Shown: in pieces, positions 1-11,240 of the stretch
How positions within the stretch are numbered: the stretch's first letter is position 1
How the letters are laid out: each line of letters opens with the position of its first letter
Made by a program: the position numbers and the translations under genes
NCBI RefSeq assembly: GCF_029227915.1
Contig: NC_079877.1
Coordinates: 26,933,851 to 26,997,850, forward strand
From: Hydractinia symbiolongicarpus
Lineage: Eukaryota > Cnidaria > Hydrozoa > Anthoathecata > Hydractiniidae
Length of the DNA stretch: 64,000 nucleotides
Direction of reading: 5' to 3'
Notes under the pieces: model-generated
What the model was told of the DNA's origin: nothing
The model's database searches: none
What the model saw: the letters and a program-made list of their open reading frames with translations, nothing else

Positions 1-2
1 TC

Positions 3-1091
3 AAGGGAGATGACCTTTCAGTGCAGAACATCGTCATTGACGCGAAGGGGTCCTCGTTCATGGTGAAATTTCTGGACATCTTTGTCGACTACGAATTCCA
101 CTCAGGTACAGCAGTGAAGGAGTGGCAGAGCCACCCTTTCAATCTCTGGTTCACTCAGCTCAACGTCGCTGTCTACTGCGCAACATCAGCTTGCGGTATT
201 TCCATGCAGCATTTACAATCCTCTTTGCCTCTGGTTCGTGCTGTTTACCGCTTCCACGTCTACTTCCAGATTCGTAAAATTCTGTCGGAGCTCGACATCT
301 CTCTACCGGGATCCGATAAGTTTTGACGTCTCAACAACCCCTTCAACAAGCAAAAGTTCAGACAACTGGCTCGTGAATTTAAGGTAAGCGACAGCGAGCA
401 GGACTGGAAGAACGAAACCCTCTTCAGTAGCTGGCAACTGCATCGCTCGGACTTTCCCAGCTCAGGCCCTAGCTATCTTGACGAGGAGTCGTGGAGCCGC
501 TGGATCCTGCAAAAATCCCAGGGTATCACTCGTATTGGTCTCAAGCGCCTATCCCAAAGCGTGCGCTTCTACGCTTACCTCATCCTGGAGAGTCAAGCGA
601 ACGCGAGATCTGGAATCATTGGAAACCAAGGCAGCGCTGTCGATGCACAGCGCCTCTACCTGACGACCTTCGAAGAGCTGATCATCAGATCTAGCGACAC
701 GGGTAAGGAAATTTCCGAGTTCCAAAATGTGCTGAAATACGCGCGGTCCAAGGTCGATTTCAGCGTTGCCCACGGTGTCTACATGATCCCCAGTGACATG
801 AGCCTTCACATTGGAAGTGTCGTGAATTTCACGAACAAAATCTTCATTAGCAAGGAGTACTTCTCCATCGGTGTTAACCCAAAGATTAACGCGAAGCAAG
901 AGGAAGGGGTTCTGAACCCCGCCCTTGAAAAGGCTAGCGAGTCGATGAAACATCAAGCACCAAGGCAAGAAAAGGGTGTAGCCGGCGACTACATCCTTGG
1001 AAGAGCTAAGCATGATGATCGCCTTGCGGCTCAGCATGATGATACCAAGGCTACCTTGATTACAGCAGGAGTAGGGCTAATACTCGCCTAA
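3..1091 (+). pseudogene. Polinton structural-type protein, C-terminal part, one in-frame stop
   Basis: One reading frame runs from the left edge to the stop at 1089-1091, about 360 codons, broken only by a TGA at 324-326. Frame and protein character continue unchanged across that stop, so it is one gene and not two. The N-terminal side is cut by the window edge. The product is mixed alpha/beta in composition with a conserved-looking middle (FYAYLILESQANARSGIIG) and a short hydrophobic C-terminal tail. I see no jelly-roll signature that would let me call it the major or minor capsid protein. It is the only + strand gene of the element here and converges on the coiled-coil/TM gene with a 37-bp gap. 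It may be a virion or membrane-associated Polinton protein. The role is unassigned. Confidence 0.6.
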
Positions 1092-1128
1092 ATTTGGCTG
1101 AAGTAAGTCTAATCTGTTGATCAACAAA

Positions 1129-2129
1129 TTAGATTCTAGCTTCGCGATCTCCCCCTCCTTCCAACATAGGCCACAACAATACCCACAACCATGTAGAGAT
1201 GCTTAGCTGCATGCTCGACAATTTTCTGAAGAAGAACGAGACGATCGTGCCGATGATCCCAGGTAACGCAGCACCTGCCTTCCCTGCTAGGTACTTCAAA
1301 AATCTCCCGAGCCTTTCCAGTTGTTTCTGTGCAAAACCCTTTCCGCCACCGCTTCCTCCAGCTGCAGCAGCTCCTCCACCACCTCCCGTAACTGCAAGTA
1401 TGATGGTAGAAATTAGTAGACCTACATCCGAGACGATGCTCGCTATAGTAATCCCCTGCTCTTTGAAGAGGATCTTAAGTTTTTTGGCCAAGGTTTTTTC
1501 ATCCCCAGCGATCTTGATCAAGGTGTCTTTGATGTTCCTGAGCTGGGGTATATGTCAGTGGATAGTATGCCATGTACTTCCCTTGTGGCGTTCTTTTTAT
1601 CGTTCAGATCTTTAATCCTCTTCTCTAGCCCTTCTATTTCCCCCTCCAGTTCTGCTTGTCGACCCTCGGTTGCCCCAGCTTTCGGCTTCTCAAGTTCTTC
1701 TACCTAACCTGCCGTGTTAATCTCGCTGTCGTATGAAATCATCCTGCTTTTCAGGATTTTCAAATTGCCTTTTAATGTCTGGAGTTCGAAGTCAAGACCC
1801 CTTCTCTCGCGTTCGGTGATGCCACCAAACTCCATAAGTCTCTCCATGTCATCGACAACGTTCTCGATCTCCTCCAACGAGTCCATGTCGATGTCATAAG
1901 TCTGTTCTGTTGCTTCCGCTGAGGTGATGCTGCTAGACGATGTTCCGCGATGTTTCTCCATCTCAATATTCTCGGTCTGGAACTTTACTCTGCGCTTCTC
2001 CCTCAAGGGTACGATGCACTGACCTTTATCCTGAACAAAAAAAGATCGGACTTGTTTTCCTTCAAAGAAATCAACAGATACAAGAGACATTTTGCTTGCA
2101 ATTTTTGGGATCTGGGGATCGTGTTGCAT
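1129..2129 (-). pseudogene. Polinton coiled-coil plus transmembrane protein, frameshifted
   Basis: An N-terminal piece (2129 to 1704) has a Ser-rich segment followed by acidic, heptad-like sequence (DMDSLEEIENVVDDMERLM). It ends at TAG 1702-1704, but the coiled coil continues in another frame (about 1700-1520; ELEGEIEGLEKRIKDL). A third frame then carries the C-terminal part (1521 to 1129), with a hydrophobic stretch, a Gly/Ala-rich linker (VTGGGGGAAAAGGSGGG) and a second hydrophobic segment. At least two frameshifts break the gene. The layout (long coiled coil, then two membrane-prone helices around a Gly/Ala hinge) suggests a virion membrane or minor structural protein. That role is inference. 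It follows the small ORF and packaging ATPase on the same strand. Confidence 0.6.
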
Positions 2130-2224
2130 GGACGGTGCTCGTGATTTTGAAACAGCATGTGCTGCGGGTACTTAATGTGAGCCACAGGTTCACATTAATA
2201 CTTACCTCGTCCCCGGGGCACCAT

Positions 2225-2476
2225 CTAATGGGACGAAGCCATCGTGCTATATGCATCTATAAGTGTTCGCAGTCTACCTCGAATATCGGGGTCTCTTGTA
2301 TTGCTTTCCATCCACTTGAGTCCCTCGAGAGAGATGAAGATATCGTGGGGATTGCGGTTGTTATTTCTGAGCTGTTTGCGGGTTTGTTTAAAACGGGCTG
2401 GAAGGGATCTGAAAAGACGATTTATCTTGGTCTCAATGATAATATTATTCATCTTGTAGTTTTGGAATAATTCCAA
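2225..2476 (-). CDS. Small Polinton ORF, unknown function
   Basis: An intact 83-codon frame overlaps the 3' end of the packaging ATPase gene by 28 bp, as is common for compact Polinton gene blocks. The product is basic and helical-looking (INRLFRSLPARFKQTRKQLR), with no Cys/His cluster, TM segment or catalytic motif that I recognise. Position between the ATPase and the coiled-coil/TM gene, on the same strand, is the main reason to accept it. It could be a small DNA-binding or virion protein. I do not assign a function. Confidence 0.5.
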   Translation of the reverse strand: MELFQNYKMNNIIIETKINRLFRSLPARFKQTRKQLRNNNRNPHDIFISLEGLKWMESNTRDPDIRGRLRTLIDAYSTMASSH

Positions 2477-3087
2477 CCAGGTTGCATGAGACAGAACTCA
2501 TCCCTCCAAAATCCTCCAGACCGAGGATGCTCCAGGCTCACGTACAAGCACGCATGCTTGGACTTTTTCAGATCAGCCTTGATAAGCTCCCAGTCGCTGA
2601 TTATATTGCTTTCCTCGTCGATCAATCTCATATCGCTCCTTTCGTGCGGGTACCACACGAACAACTGCTTTTTCTGTCGGTGGAAGTTCTTCGGCAAAGC
2701 GGTGTAAGACTGCGTTAACAGCCAGAGACTGTGCCTACGATGCCTCCCCGAGACAGCGACCTCCAGCAAGGGTTGTCGCTTTTTGTCTAGGGATTCGTCG
2801 TTTATCATGTCGTCAAAGATGAACAAGGTTTCCTCACCGGCTAGGAGCGACGACAATTTTTGGATCCTGTCGAACAGCTGGTCCTTGGAATCTATCAGGA
2901 AGACGTAGTCGTATTTCCATAGACAGGATCTTGTCAAGTAGGTCCTGTTCCAGCGGATCGTTGGACACAGAATCACTATATTGTGAAAGTGACCCTTGTA
3001 CTCGTTCTCGAGGAGCTCAAGGACTCGCTGGGTCTTACCACATGAAGTAGGTCCGGTGAAGATTGTTGTATGCGGCTCTTTTACCAC
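2449..3087 (-). CDS. Polinton packaging ATPase (FtsK/HerA, A32-like)
   Basis: An intact 212-residue frame. Near the N-terminus, TIFTGPTSCGKTQRVLELL is a Walker A P-loop (GPTSCGKT, residues about 11-18). LFIFDDM at about residues 88-94 is Walker B, and LLTQSY (about 123-128) fits the sensor motif that follows in A32-type ATPases. Length is close to other Polinton ATPases. The family pumps DNA into preformed capsids, which is one reason Polintons are thought able to form virions. The start overlaps the end of the upstream zinc-ribbon gene by a few bases, and its own end overlaps the next small ORF, so the three form one tight block. This is the best-preserved gene of the element: no stop or frameshift is seen. 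Confidence 0.9.
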   Translation of the reverse strand: MVKEPHTTIFTGPTSCGKTQRVLELLENEYKGHFHNIVILCPTIRWNRTYLTRSCLWKYDYVFLIDSKDQLFDRIQKLSSLLAGEETLFIFDDMINDESLDKKRQPLLEVAVSGRHRRHSLWLLTQSYTALPKNFHRQKKQLFVWYPHERSDMRLIDEESNIISDWELIKADLKKSKHACLYVSLEHPRSGGFWRDEFCLMQPGWNYSKTTR

Positions 3088-3425
3088 TGCCCTCTATTCC
3101 CCCAGTTTATCCCGCCCCTAAACTGAGCCAGAATGTGCTTCATGAATGTAACAATGCCGCACCCCAGGTACTCAGTGGAGGCTATCTCCGTGTCATGCCT
3201 TAGAGCCCTATAAATCCTGTTCAAAATAAGCTGATAGAGATATCCGGGCCGATCACATGTGGGACATTGCCGTTTTTCCTTTTTTTGCGGGCACTTTGTA
3301 TGCTCTTGTGAAGCCTTCTTGGCATCGACGCATTTGATGCATTGCATTGTTCGTTGACCGTTGCCCTTGATCTTGAAATTGTCTAGTGGTAGGGTTTGCT
3401 TACAGCATTTTTTACCATCCTCCAT
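3081..3425 (-). CDS. Polinton zinc-ribbon protein
   Basis: An intact 114-residue frame with paired cysteines: CC at residues 7-8, CIKC at about 29-32, CPQK at about 45 and CPTC at about 54-57, typical of two zinc-binding knuckles. The rest (YQLILNRIYRALRHDTEIA) looks helical. It sits between the polymerase and ATPase genes on the same strand and overlaps the ATPase start by 7 bp. The family role is unknown to me; a nucleic-acid-binding or late transcription function would fit. The start is the ATG at 3425; the gap to the end of the polymerase gene is 65 bp. Confidence 0.6.
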   Translation of the reverse strand: MEDGKKCCKQTLPLDNFKIKGNGQRTMQCIKCVDAKKASQEHTKCPQKKEKRQCPTCDRPGYLYQLILNRIYRALRHDTEIASTEYLGCGIVTFMKHILAQFRGGINWGNRGQW

Positions 3426-3490
3426 ATTGTTGCTTTTTGTGAAGTACTACTTTACAAAAACTCTGGACAGCTTTTAGAAAACCTCGTTAT

Positions 3491-6400
3491 TTACAGCGCA
3501 AGCGGAGATGTATGTACCCCGTCATCGTGCACGACTCTTTTATCGTAGAACGCCGAGAGCCTCAGCTTGTTCTGCTCGTACGTCACCATCCCCTGGTTGT
3601 GCACCTTGAAACCTACGTTTTTAGCAGTGTCTAGGACATCCTTTAACGTGCTCAGGTACCTATGCCACGTCAACGCATTCTGCCTCTTTGACATACTTTT
3701 GCACGAAAACTTTGTGCCTTCTTGGCCTTCGACAAAATAGCACTTGGCTGTCAAGGCAATCATACGAGACCCGATAAATTCCGCTTTGAATAGCCCTCCC
3801 GTTTGACTCGAGTACTTTTCAGTAACTAGCCATTTCGAACACGTCGCGTCGTAATCGTCGAGCAGTTCAGGGCGAACGACATCTCGCAATGCTGATCCAG
3901 ATATCGCGAAATACGCCGAGTCCGTATCCATGTAGCAATACTCAAAGTCTCTATGGTCCACGTACTTGTCCAGGAAGTCGTAGTAGAACTCGAGCATGCG
4001 CAACTTGGCCAGCTGGTAGACGGCGATACCGCTCTGGTAGGCTCTATCAATGCTGACCTTGTGCTTACCTTCTCTGACCTCGTACGCATCTCCTATCTCT
4101 TCAAAGTCCTCGAGGTATGGGGATCTTATTGCTGCATTGACCTTCTTTTCATCTCTAGTAAAAGTAGTATTGGCGTGCCTCGCTATATCTTCGATCATCT
4201 TACCGTAGAACGAGTTCCCCTTCAATTTGGCAGTATTTCCAGCGATGCGCTTGGCAGGATCTTTATCGCTGCTTCGTCGTGCATCGGCGATCTCTTCCGG
4301 AAACCACGCGAATGGTTTACCTCGAGTGTATTTGATGAACTGGTGAAAAGCAGTTACTCTCAACCCATGTTCAATGTACCATTTTAACACGGGCGTATAC
4401 AACAAGATCCTCTCAGCCTCCATCAACCCTAGTAGCTTACGAGTACCTGGAACACGCTTGCACCCCGTAGTTGTCAAGTACTCTCGCATGTGCTCAGGGA
4501 TTTGATCGTCTAGTATCTCCTTGACCACAAATAGCGGAGCCATCTCGCTGAATTTGTCATACAGCTCCGGAGGTACTTCTATATCGACTATCGACAAAAC
4601 CGAAGAGTGAGCCATTTTGAACACCTCGTTTCAACATCTCGAGATTGTGTGCCGCTGTCGGTGCAGCCACCTTGATCAGCTTTTCCTTCCCACATGGAAA
4701 GTCTTCCAGCAGGGTACTCGGGTAGAGCATGTTCGCGTCGTAATCTAGAATTGTCTTGTATTTGTTTGGCTCCTTGTAGATGTGAGATCTGATACCCGTC
4801 ACATCCCTCTCGTGATACCTACAGAACACAATCGCTGGACCACCAACCATCCCCGTCTGCAAGAAGAAGCATCTATCTTTACACTTGCGCTTACGCGTAG
4901 AGCTCTAACTTTGGATTCAGCCGACTTGTTCAATTGTATCGCATCGACACACCTGGAATACTAACGGCATCCTTCTGAATGTCTATCTCATCGTCGCAAT
5001 AATGCAGCCTTGTTTTGTTCCCGACTTCAATGAACGGTTCCACGTCAGCTAGATTGTACTCACGCAACCAGTTCATCATAGTGACACAGCCTCGCCTATA
5101 AAACTTTGCGCGGAATGTTTCGTACCCCTCAGGAGATAGCATGTTTTTCCCACTAAGACTACTATAAAAGTCCTCGTGTTCGACAGGGCCGATATGGCTC
5201 AGCTTGTCGTAGTTTGACAATCATTCGTAGGGGAACACGAGCTTTTCAAGCTTACATTCCAAGGACTTGCACCAACTGTCATGGCTCATCTCAGGAGCCA
5301 GGAAATTCTTGATATCGAGAAATCTGAATCTTGAGGTTGTGAGGAACATGTAGTCATTGTCTTTCTTCGCCCCAGTGATTTTCTCATTATCGTCTTTAGC
5401 AATTTGCTCCACAAAGTACCGCTTGATCATGTTGATATCATACTTGCCACTGTTAAAACCGATCACCCCCACTTGATTTACCCAGTCGTTTCAAGCGTCT
5501 TGAGATCTGTTCGGAAGCATATCAAAATCTTCAGGCCTCGGGTACATTCCCTCAACTTCTTTCACGATGAGGGCTTGTCTTTTTCCCAGCTGCTCCACAA
5601 ACTGTTTAACCAAAATCTTAGGATCATGGTGCTCGATGAATGTTGGATCATCATTCAAGCTATCATGAATGGCGACACGTACCGGGATATGCTCCGAGCT
5701 GTACACCAGGTCTATTGTTTGCCGCTGATTCAATGGTAGCAAAAGCGCTTCAAAATCAAAAACGATGTAGTGGGGGTACGGTCGAAAGTTTTTCTTGAAG
5801 GACCTCTTGATTTTGGGTAGATTTTCACATTCCCAGACCGTGACAAGGTTATAGCTCGAGCCCTTTATCATCCTTTCCTTATACGTAGTTGGAACGTAAC
5901 GATTCTTGTCTGAAATCGTTCTATTTGGTTGACAGACACTTGCAACCGTTGTATTCGTAAACGGTCTTTGAGATTGGCTCATGATCGTCAAATTTACACA
6001 ACATCATTTCGCAGCACTCGTTCTCCTCCATGACCGCAGAGTGCATGATGTATGTGCCTCCCCGTCTGCTCACCCATCGCCTCTATCCATTGGCACACGG
6101 TGTAGCTAAAGTTTTCATCGTAAAAGGCTTATCTCCGACCTGCTCGGCATACTTTTCAATTTCTCTCCTTTGCAAATGATTGTCGTCTTGACACCCTCAC
6201 GTTCGTTCTTCTTATTCCGCGTGAGGTGGTTGCTTTTTGTGAACATTTGGTTGCAGGCCTCGCATTCCCATTTCTGTCTCGCCAGTACGTCTAAATCCTT
6301 GATATAGAAACAGTGCCCATCCAGCATACCAAGGTTGATTGTGTCTAACTCCTCTTTGTACTGATTCTGACCGTAGACGAGTCTCCATGGTGCCTTGTCA

Positions 6401-7011
6401 GAGTTTGTCTTGGGCTCAAGGACTCTGATGTTGATCTTGAAGTGTTTGGCAATGCTCTCAAAGTCTACAAGCTTCGTGGCACTTTTATCTTGCCGCTTTA
6501 GCTCGGAGTCTTCGTAGTACTCGCGTGCTAGGGCGAGAGCCTCTTGCGTGATATGCTTTTCACGGTGCTTTCGCTCTCCACGATAGTGAACGGCCAGGCA
6601 TTGCCAAAAGCATAAATTTTCGGTTCTTTCATCTTCCTTGTCAAAGCTGTAGATGCACCTCTTCTTGCGTAACCAGTCCGGAAGGGGGCCGCATGCGAGT
6701 AAAGGCTCCCTCCTAGAGATGATCTTGACCCGCACGTGTTTGAAGACAATTTTGCCTTCGTACGCTCCGTGGGTCTCTATGGTTCTGTCGGGTGATAGGT
6801 AGGCTTTGGTCCAGAACTCTTGATCTTCCAGATCGAGGAGCTTCATCTCGCATTCTTCTATAAACGCTTCGATTTCAGCCATGCTCGCTAGTGACTTGGA
6901 GCTCTTGGTTTTGTGGTAATCAGACACGTTGCCACCACCCCGGTAGATATCACAGCTGAAACTGTAGACTACCTTGACGCGCATGTCTACGTGGGGCGTG
7001 ATTTTTCGCAT
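3491..7011 (-). pseudogene. polB: Polinton protein-primed DNA polymerase B, multiply broken
   Basis: The gene runs from about 7011 to the stop at 3491. The first piece (7011-6115, 298 codons) holds an N-terminal domain and a C2H2-like finger (CEACNQMFTKSNHLTRNKK). Exonuclease motif I is FDFEA (about 5760), motif II is GFNSGKYD (about 5455). The polymerase core has motif A (DYDANMLYPS, about 4725), motif B (KLKGNSFYGK, about 4220) and motif C (YMDTDSAYF, about 3925). Breaks: frameshift(s) between 6115 and 5991; in-frame TGA at 5491-5493 and 5221-5223; a frameshift at about 4930-4880 with apparent loss of sequence; a frameshift at about 4590. All catalytic motifs are still readable, so decay is recent or moderate. 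The polymerase copies the element from a terminal protein primer. Confidence 0.9.
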
Positions 7012-7034
7012 GATAGCCTCTGCCAGTGGTTGAT

Positions 7035-7328
7035 TTACGTGTCATGTTCGTCAAATATGTGCTTGATATCCTTGACGCCTTCTGGTTGGTTTTTCTCTTG
7101 TAGGAACAGGTGTTTGATATCTTCGATTCCCTGTTATTCGTTCGCTTCCCGTTCGACCTCGCCTTGAAGCGACATTGCCCTCGAAATTTGCTCCTTCGCC
7201 TTATTATAGTAGAAGCCAACGGTATCCAGTACGCTCTTCAATCGATCAGCGAGAGCGTCGCGTGTTGTTGCTACTAGTGCCGACACTGTGTCGTATATTT
7301 TGCTAATAGCGTTCCTGAACCAACTCAT
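7035..7328 (-). pseudogene. Small Polinton terminal ORF with one in-frame stop
   Basis: A 64-codon frame (7328-7134) begins MSWFRNAISKIYDTVSALV and is helical and charged. It meets TAA at 7134-7136, after which the same frame stays open to 7035 with similar composition (GIEDIKHLFLQEK). It lies upstream of the polymerase on the same strand, at the outer edge of the element. I do not recognise the function. Whether the first stop is the true end or a mutation cannot be decided from one copy. Confidence 0.4.
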
Positions 7329-7610
7329 CTTTATTATAGGTACGGTTCAACTTCAAAATACCGGTCTTTGAGTATGGGAATTTCTCCTACTCGATTGCGA
7401 TCTCGCTCGTTTTTGTCGGTTTCCGTCGGCTGGGTCACGTGTTACTGCGCATGCGTTGATTTTTGTCGGATTTCTCGATTTGGGATTTCTCGGAATTTCG
7501 GGATTTGGACCTGCGACGTCACGAGGTTTTGGAGGGGTGTTGGAGGAGCGTTTTTTAGTGGGGTTTGATGATCTAAAGGTGTTAAAGGACCATGACCCGC
7601 TATTACTACT
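7329..7610. other. Polinton right terminal non-coding region
   Basis: About 280 bp beyond the last ORF with no convincing gene. It is T- and G-rich on the + strand with short repeated pieces (GATTTCTCGGAATTTCGGGATTTGG and neighbours, 7475-7505). It probably includes the terminal inverted repeat and promoter of the element. The proposed end is TTACTACT at 7603-7610. Confidence 0.35.
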
Positions 7611-10290
7611 AATTGTTCTATTTGGTATTATAGGTAGGAATGGGAAAATTTAAATAATGCTCATTCATACTTCTTTAATAAAAGTTGAAAGAAGGTCTGA
7701 TGACACAATTACTACCCCACATTGTCGACCAAAGAATAAAAATGCACCCACTTCAATTTATTGCCACATCCTAAACTATCGAATTGAAGAAAATTACTAC
7801 CAAATTATTACCAACTACTCCTCAATGATCACCCAACCTCATTCCCAGGGTATTTGCCTTGTTGATGAATTTGCACTCCGTAATAACGGCTCAGGGGACA
7901 CAAGACCCTGGAGACGAGGTTGTAAGCCCTCCCCCACCACACTTAGGTTACCAGGACTTTCCAAACTATGGCTTCTGAAAATTTGAATCAAGCACCCCAT
8001 TATGGAAATATCGCAGCATAAAAAGTTCAGTCTCGATTTACGAACCTTTGATATTAGAGACGACGGCGAAAAATATTTTATTTATATTTCAAAAATCACT
8101 AACTGTGAAACATTTGTGCCCCAATTCGTGAAACAACTTTAAACATACGAAACATCAGTTTCTTGCAGCGGCGGAGCGCAGAATAAAAAAAAACAGTCTC
8201 TAATTCCACAAACTGGAGTGTTGACGTAAAACGCCATAGATATCTAGCAAAAGCAAGAGGGACGCTCAATTTTTGTTGTTGGAAGCCATACTTGCTTACA
8301 TATTCACCCCGCCACTTTTAGTTTCCCGCTAATTTTTCTTCATATAAACCCGGGATGGGAAATGACAAATTTACATATAAACCCGAGTTGATATTAGCCC
8401 GCTCTACCGGGAAACTTGATGGGCGAGCTTCCCGGTTCTCATATAAAAAGGCCCTTACGATCTTTTTACGATCTTTTTTTGTGCCCCCGAGGACGAGCCC
8501 GGATAATTTTGACGTTTCGGCGTGCTATGTGGTGGATTTAGGCGCCCCGTCTATTTAATGTTTATATTCCAAAAATGGTGTGCAAGGTGGCTGTTTGCCA
8601 ACACACAAACAGTAAGTCGATTCGGCTGGCTTCTAATTATCACACACTTGAATTTTAAAAATGTGCGACAGAATTTTTTTATCAATCCGTATCTAGATAT
8701 TTGCACTGAAAACGTTTTATTGTTGCCATGTCCGTTGGACGCAACATTGCAGGCAACAGATCTTTTTTGATCCAGATCTCTTCTGGTTTTTTCTGGTTCA
8801 AATTAAAATATTTTTTAGTGAAGTAGTAGTATGGTAAATGTAGTATTAGGTATGGATAAATTTGTTCTGCAAGGGGTTTTATACAGAATCAAGTTAAACA
8901 CTGTCCTTTGACATGAAACACGAAACTAAAGACCTTATTTCTGATTCCTCCACGTCAATTGTTGTAACTGCAATACACACTCAATCATAGTGCTGTGTTT
9001 TTCCTGCACGTGCATCATATAACATTACATAATGCTATCCCAAAAAGATGCATGTGCAGAAATGGAAGTAACGAAAACATTAGTGCAGAAAAAACATAGC
9101 TAGCAGAGTGAAAAAAAGAAAAAGATCAACCAAAACTGCTGTGTTATTAGACCATTCGGTTTGACGTCACAACAATTTTTTTGGAGGTAAAAAGTTTCCG
9201 TATTTTAGGTAAAGAGAGTGGAGAGCTAGACACATTTTGAAGTTTTAAGAAAAATGTTAAGAAGTTTAAACACAGATAAATTTTTGGAGCAAAATCTAGA
9301 TAGCTAAGCATCATTTCCAGACAGATTTTTATTGCGGTTACGTTTCGTTAGCTAATTATTTTTCTATTTCCACATTTTTTATCGTCCCCCCCCCTACGAA
9401 ATAGGTTTGTTTTCACCCTGAGAAATTTTAAAAAGGGTGGATGTAGCACAAAAGTGATTTGCCAATTAAGCAAAATGTCAATCACTATGGTAACAAAGCT
9501 GTACAGAATCTCTGGATAGGATGCACGAACAGCCAATACTCCTTGGAAAAATGAAAATAGACTAAATGTTCAATTAACGAGGGTTTATGTCATCATTTGT
9601 GCTTGTGCATAGCATTGCTCGCTAAGGCACATGTTATGGTTAAAATTATAGTTAAAAAATCGCTTTCTTAAAGCATAGATTAGATGTATACTTTGTGTAA
9701 TTGTTTCTAAAAATTACTTTGCTAAAAAAGCATGAAAGTGACAACAAAGATTACGCATAGATGCTTTGCTCAGGGTGGTACGCGAAAGAAGCGAAGCTGT
9801 TAATGCATGTTTTATTTGTGTAAATATTAAAATAAAATTGTGCCAGTACAGCCTGGTTAAAACATATTGTATAAATAAAAGTTGAAATCTAAATTTCCCC
9901 CACATTTTTATTGTGGATTTTGTTTGTTTTGAATGTTTTCCCCCTTGTCTGCTTGGTTTGTTTACATTTTTACCTCCATTTCTGCACGCGCATAGGGCAT
10001 TACATAATCATATATATATATCAGGACTGTGATTCCATGTATTGCGGGATCCTGTTTAGCAGTTTTCTCTCACATCCATTAAAAGTTTCTTTGAAAGGCA
10101 AAAACCAAAGAGTGTCTTTTCATCTTTCATTTGTCTTATCAGAGTCTCTTTACCTTACCTGGTCATTTCCACACATCTATTGATCTCAAAAAGACAAAAA
10201 TGTAGTCAGTAGATTCTTCTTCTATAGTTAATCTTAACCTAGAACCAGAAATTTGGTGATCCAGGCATTGGATCCCAAGGATCCCATTTT

Positions 10291-11240
10291 ACAGGCATCA
10301 CAGGCTTTGTCATATAAGGCGTGCGATCGCACGCACACGTCTCCGCACACCCCTGGTTTATATACTTTAGACGTGCAAAATATCACACTTCTAAAGTGTT
10401 GATTTTTATCGTAGACGAGCGAAAGAAAGCATGCCTGAGTTAATCATTTAATTTTCTCTTGAAATGTTCTTAGTTAAATATTATTTTTTTTAAATATTAT
10501 TTTTTGTAAATGATTATTTTCGCGAGCTCCTCGATTTTTATAGCCAGTATAGTTTTTTTGATTCCTTTCAAAAAAGTCTTTCATTAAAGTTAATTTGTTT
10601 GTTTCAGCTTTTATCAAGTTAAAAAAACATATTCGTAGTTTTTGCTTGTCTGTGGCGATAGAAATGCTATCTTAGATGGCATTTTAAAAGTTTAAAAACG
10701 AAAAGCAGCGATAGAAATGCTGTTTTAGATCGCGTTTTAAAGGTTTAAGAAAGAAGACAGCTGTAAATATTGCCAGCTTAAAAATTTTACTACATAAAAA
10801 TATTGCTAACGTAAATCAGTTTTATTGCCAACGTAAAAAAATTTTAATTTAAAGGGCTGTGAAGAAAGTGTATCATCAGTTTTTATGAAAAAAATAACTT
10901 TTAACTTTAAAAACTTTTAAAAAACTTTTTTTGATTTTTTTTGTTTGGTATTTTCCATTAATTTTGAAAAGGGCAAGTGAATTTCCCATTTTAATTCAAT
11001 GCATGGGTAAGCCATCAGTAAAACAAAAGTGGATTTAACAGCCTTGTTGTGTCCTCCCAGTTATCTACACGGCCAATAAAAGAAGATGAACAATTTATCT
11101 TCAGCTGCATTATCTTCTTTGAGATCGCACGCCTTGATAATTTAGACATGCTGTAAATCACACGCCTTGCCTTCATAAATTAAAGCTTAGGCGCATGGCT
11201 CGTCACTCGCCTTCAATATTTATATGACAAAGACTGGCAT
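10291..11240. repeat. Possible decayed inverted-repeat element with internal duplication
   Basis: The left end has CTTTGTCATATAAGGCG (about 10305-10321). The right end read on the other strand has CTTTGTCATATAA followed shortly by GGCG (about 11205-11234). The left arm runs into a perfect 16-bp palindrome, GCGTGCGATCGCACGC (10319-10334). Inside, a 45-55-bp unit around GCGATAGAAATGCT is present twice (about 10655-10700 and 10707-10760). No coding capacity or clean target-site duplication was found, so this is a tentative MITE. Confidence 0.35.

Larger units (their letters stand above)
1..7610. mobile_element. Polinton/Maverick element, right-hand part, decayed
   Basis: The block holds an A32/FtsK-like packaging ATPase, a protein-primed family B DNA polymerase, a zinc-ribbon protein and small ORFs. 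This combination is diagnostic of Polintons (Mavericks), 15-20 kb self-replicating virus-like transposons. The left part, where integrase, protease and other capsid genes should lie, is outside the window. Coding strands converge near 1100. The genes carry several frameshifts and in-frame stops, so the copy is probably dead. The right end is tentatively placed at 7610, where the sequence ends in TTACTACT; read inward this gives AGTAGTAA, compatible with Polinton termini that start with AG. The second terminal repeat is not in view, so the boundary is inference. GC content is visibly higher than in the flanking AT-rich DNA. Confidence 0.9.

Noticed and set aside
549-1037. 162-codon - strand frame opposite the Polinton structural gene
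   Set aside because: Shadow of the + strand gene, whose frame is longer and continues beyond both ends.
3826-4387. Frames on both strands within the Polinton polymerase
   Set aside because: Shadows of the polymerase frame that carries motifs B and C.
7657-7986. 109-codon + strand frame beyond the Polinton end
   Set aside because: Composition is not protein-like and there is no motif or neighbour support.
8574-8640. ATG followed by Cys-rich codons and a GTAAGT donor in the desert
   Set aside because: Could be a first exon or a THAP-like start, but only about 12 codons and no acceptor partner with a matching frame.
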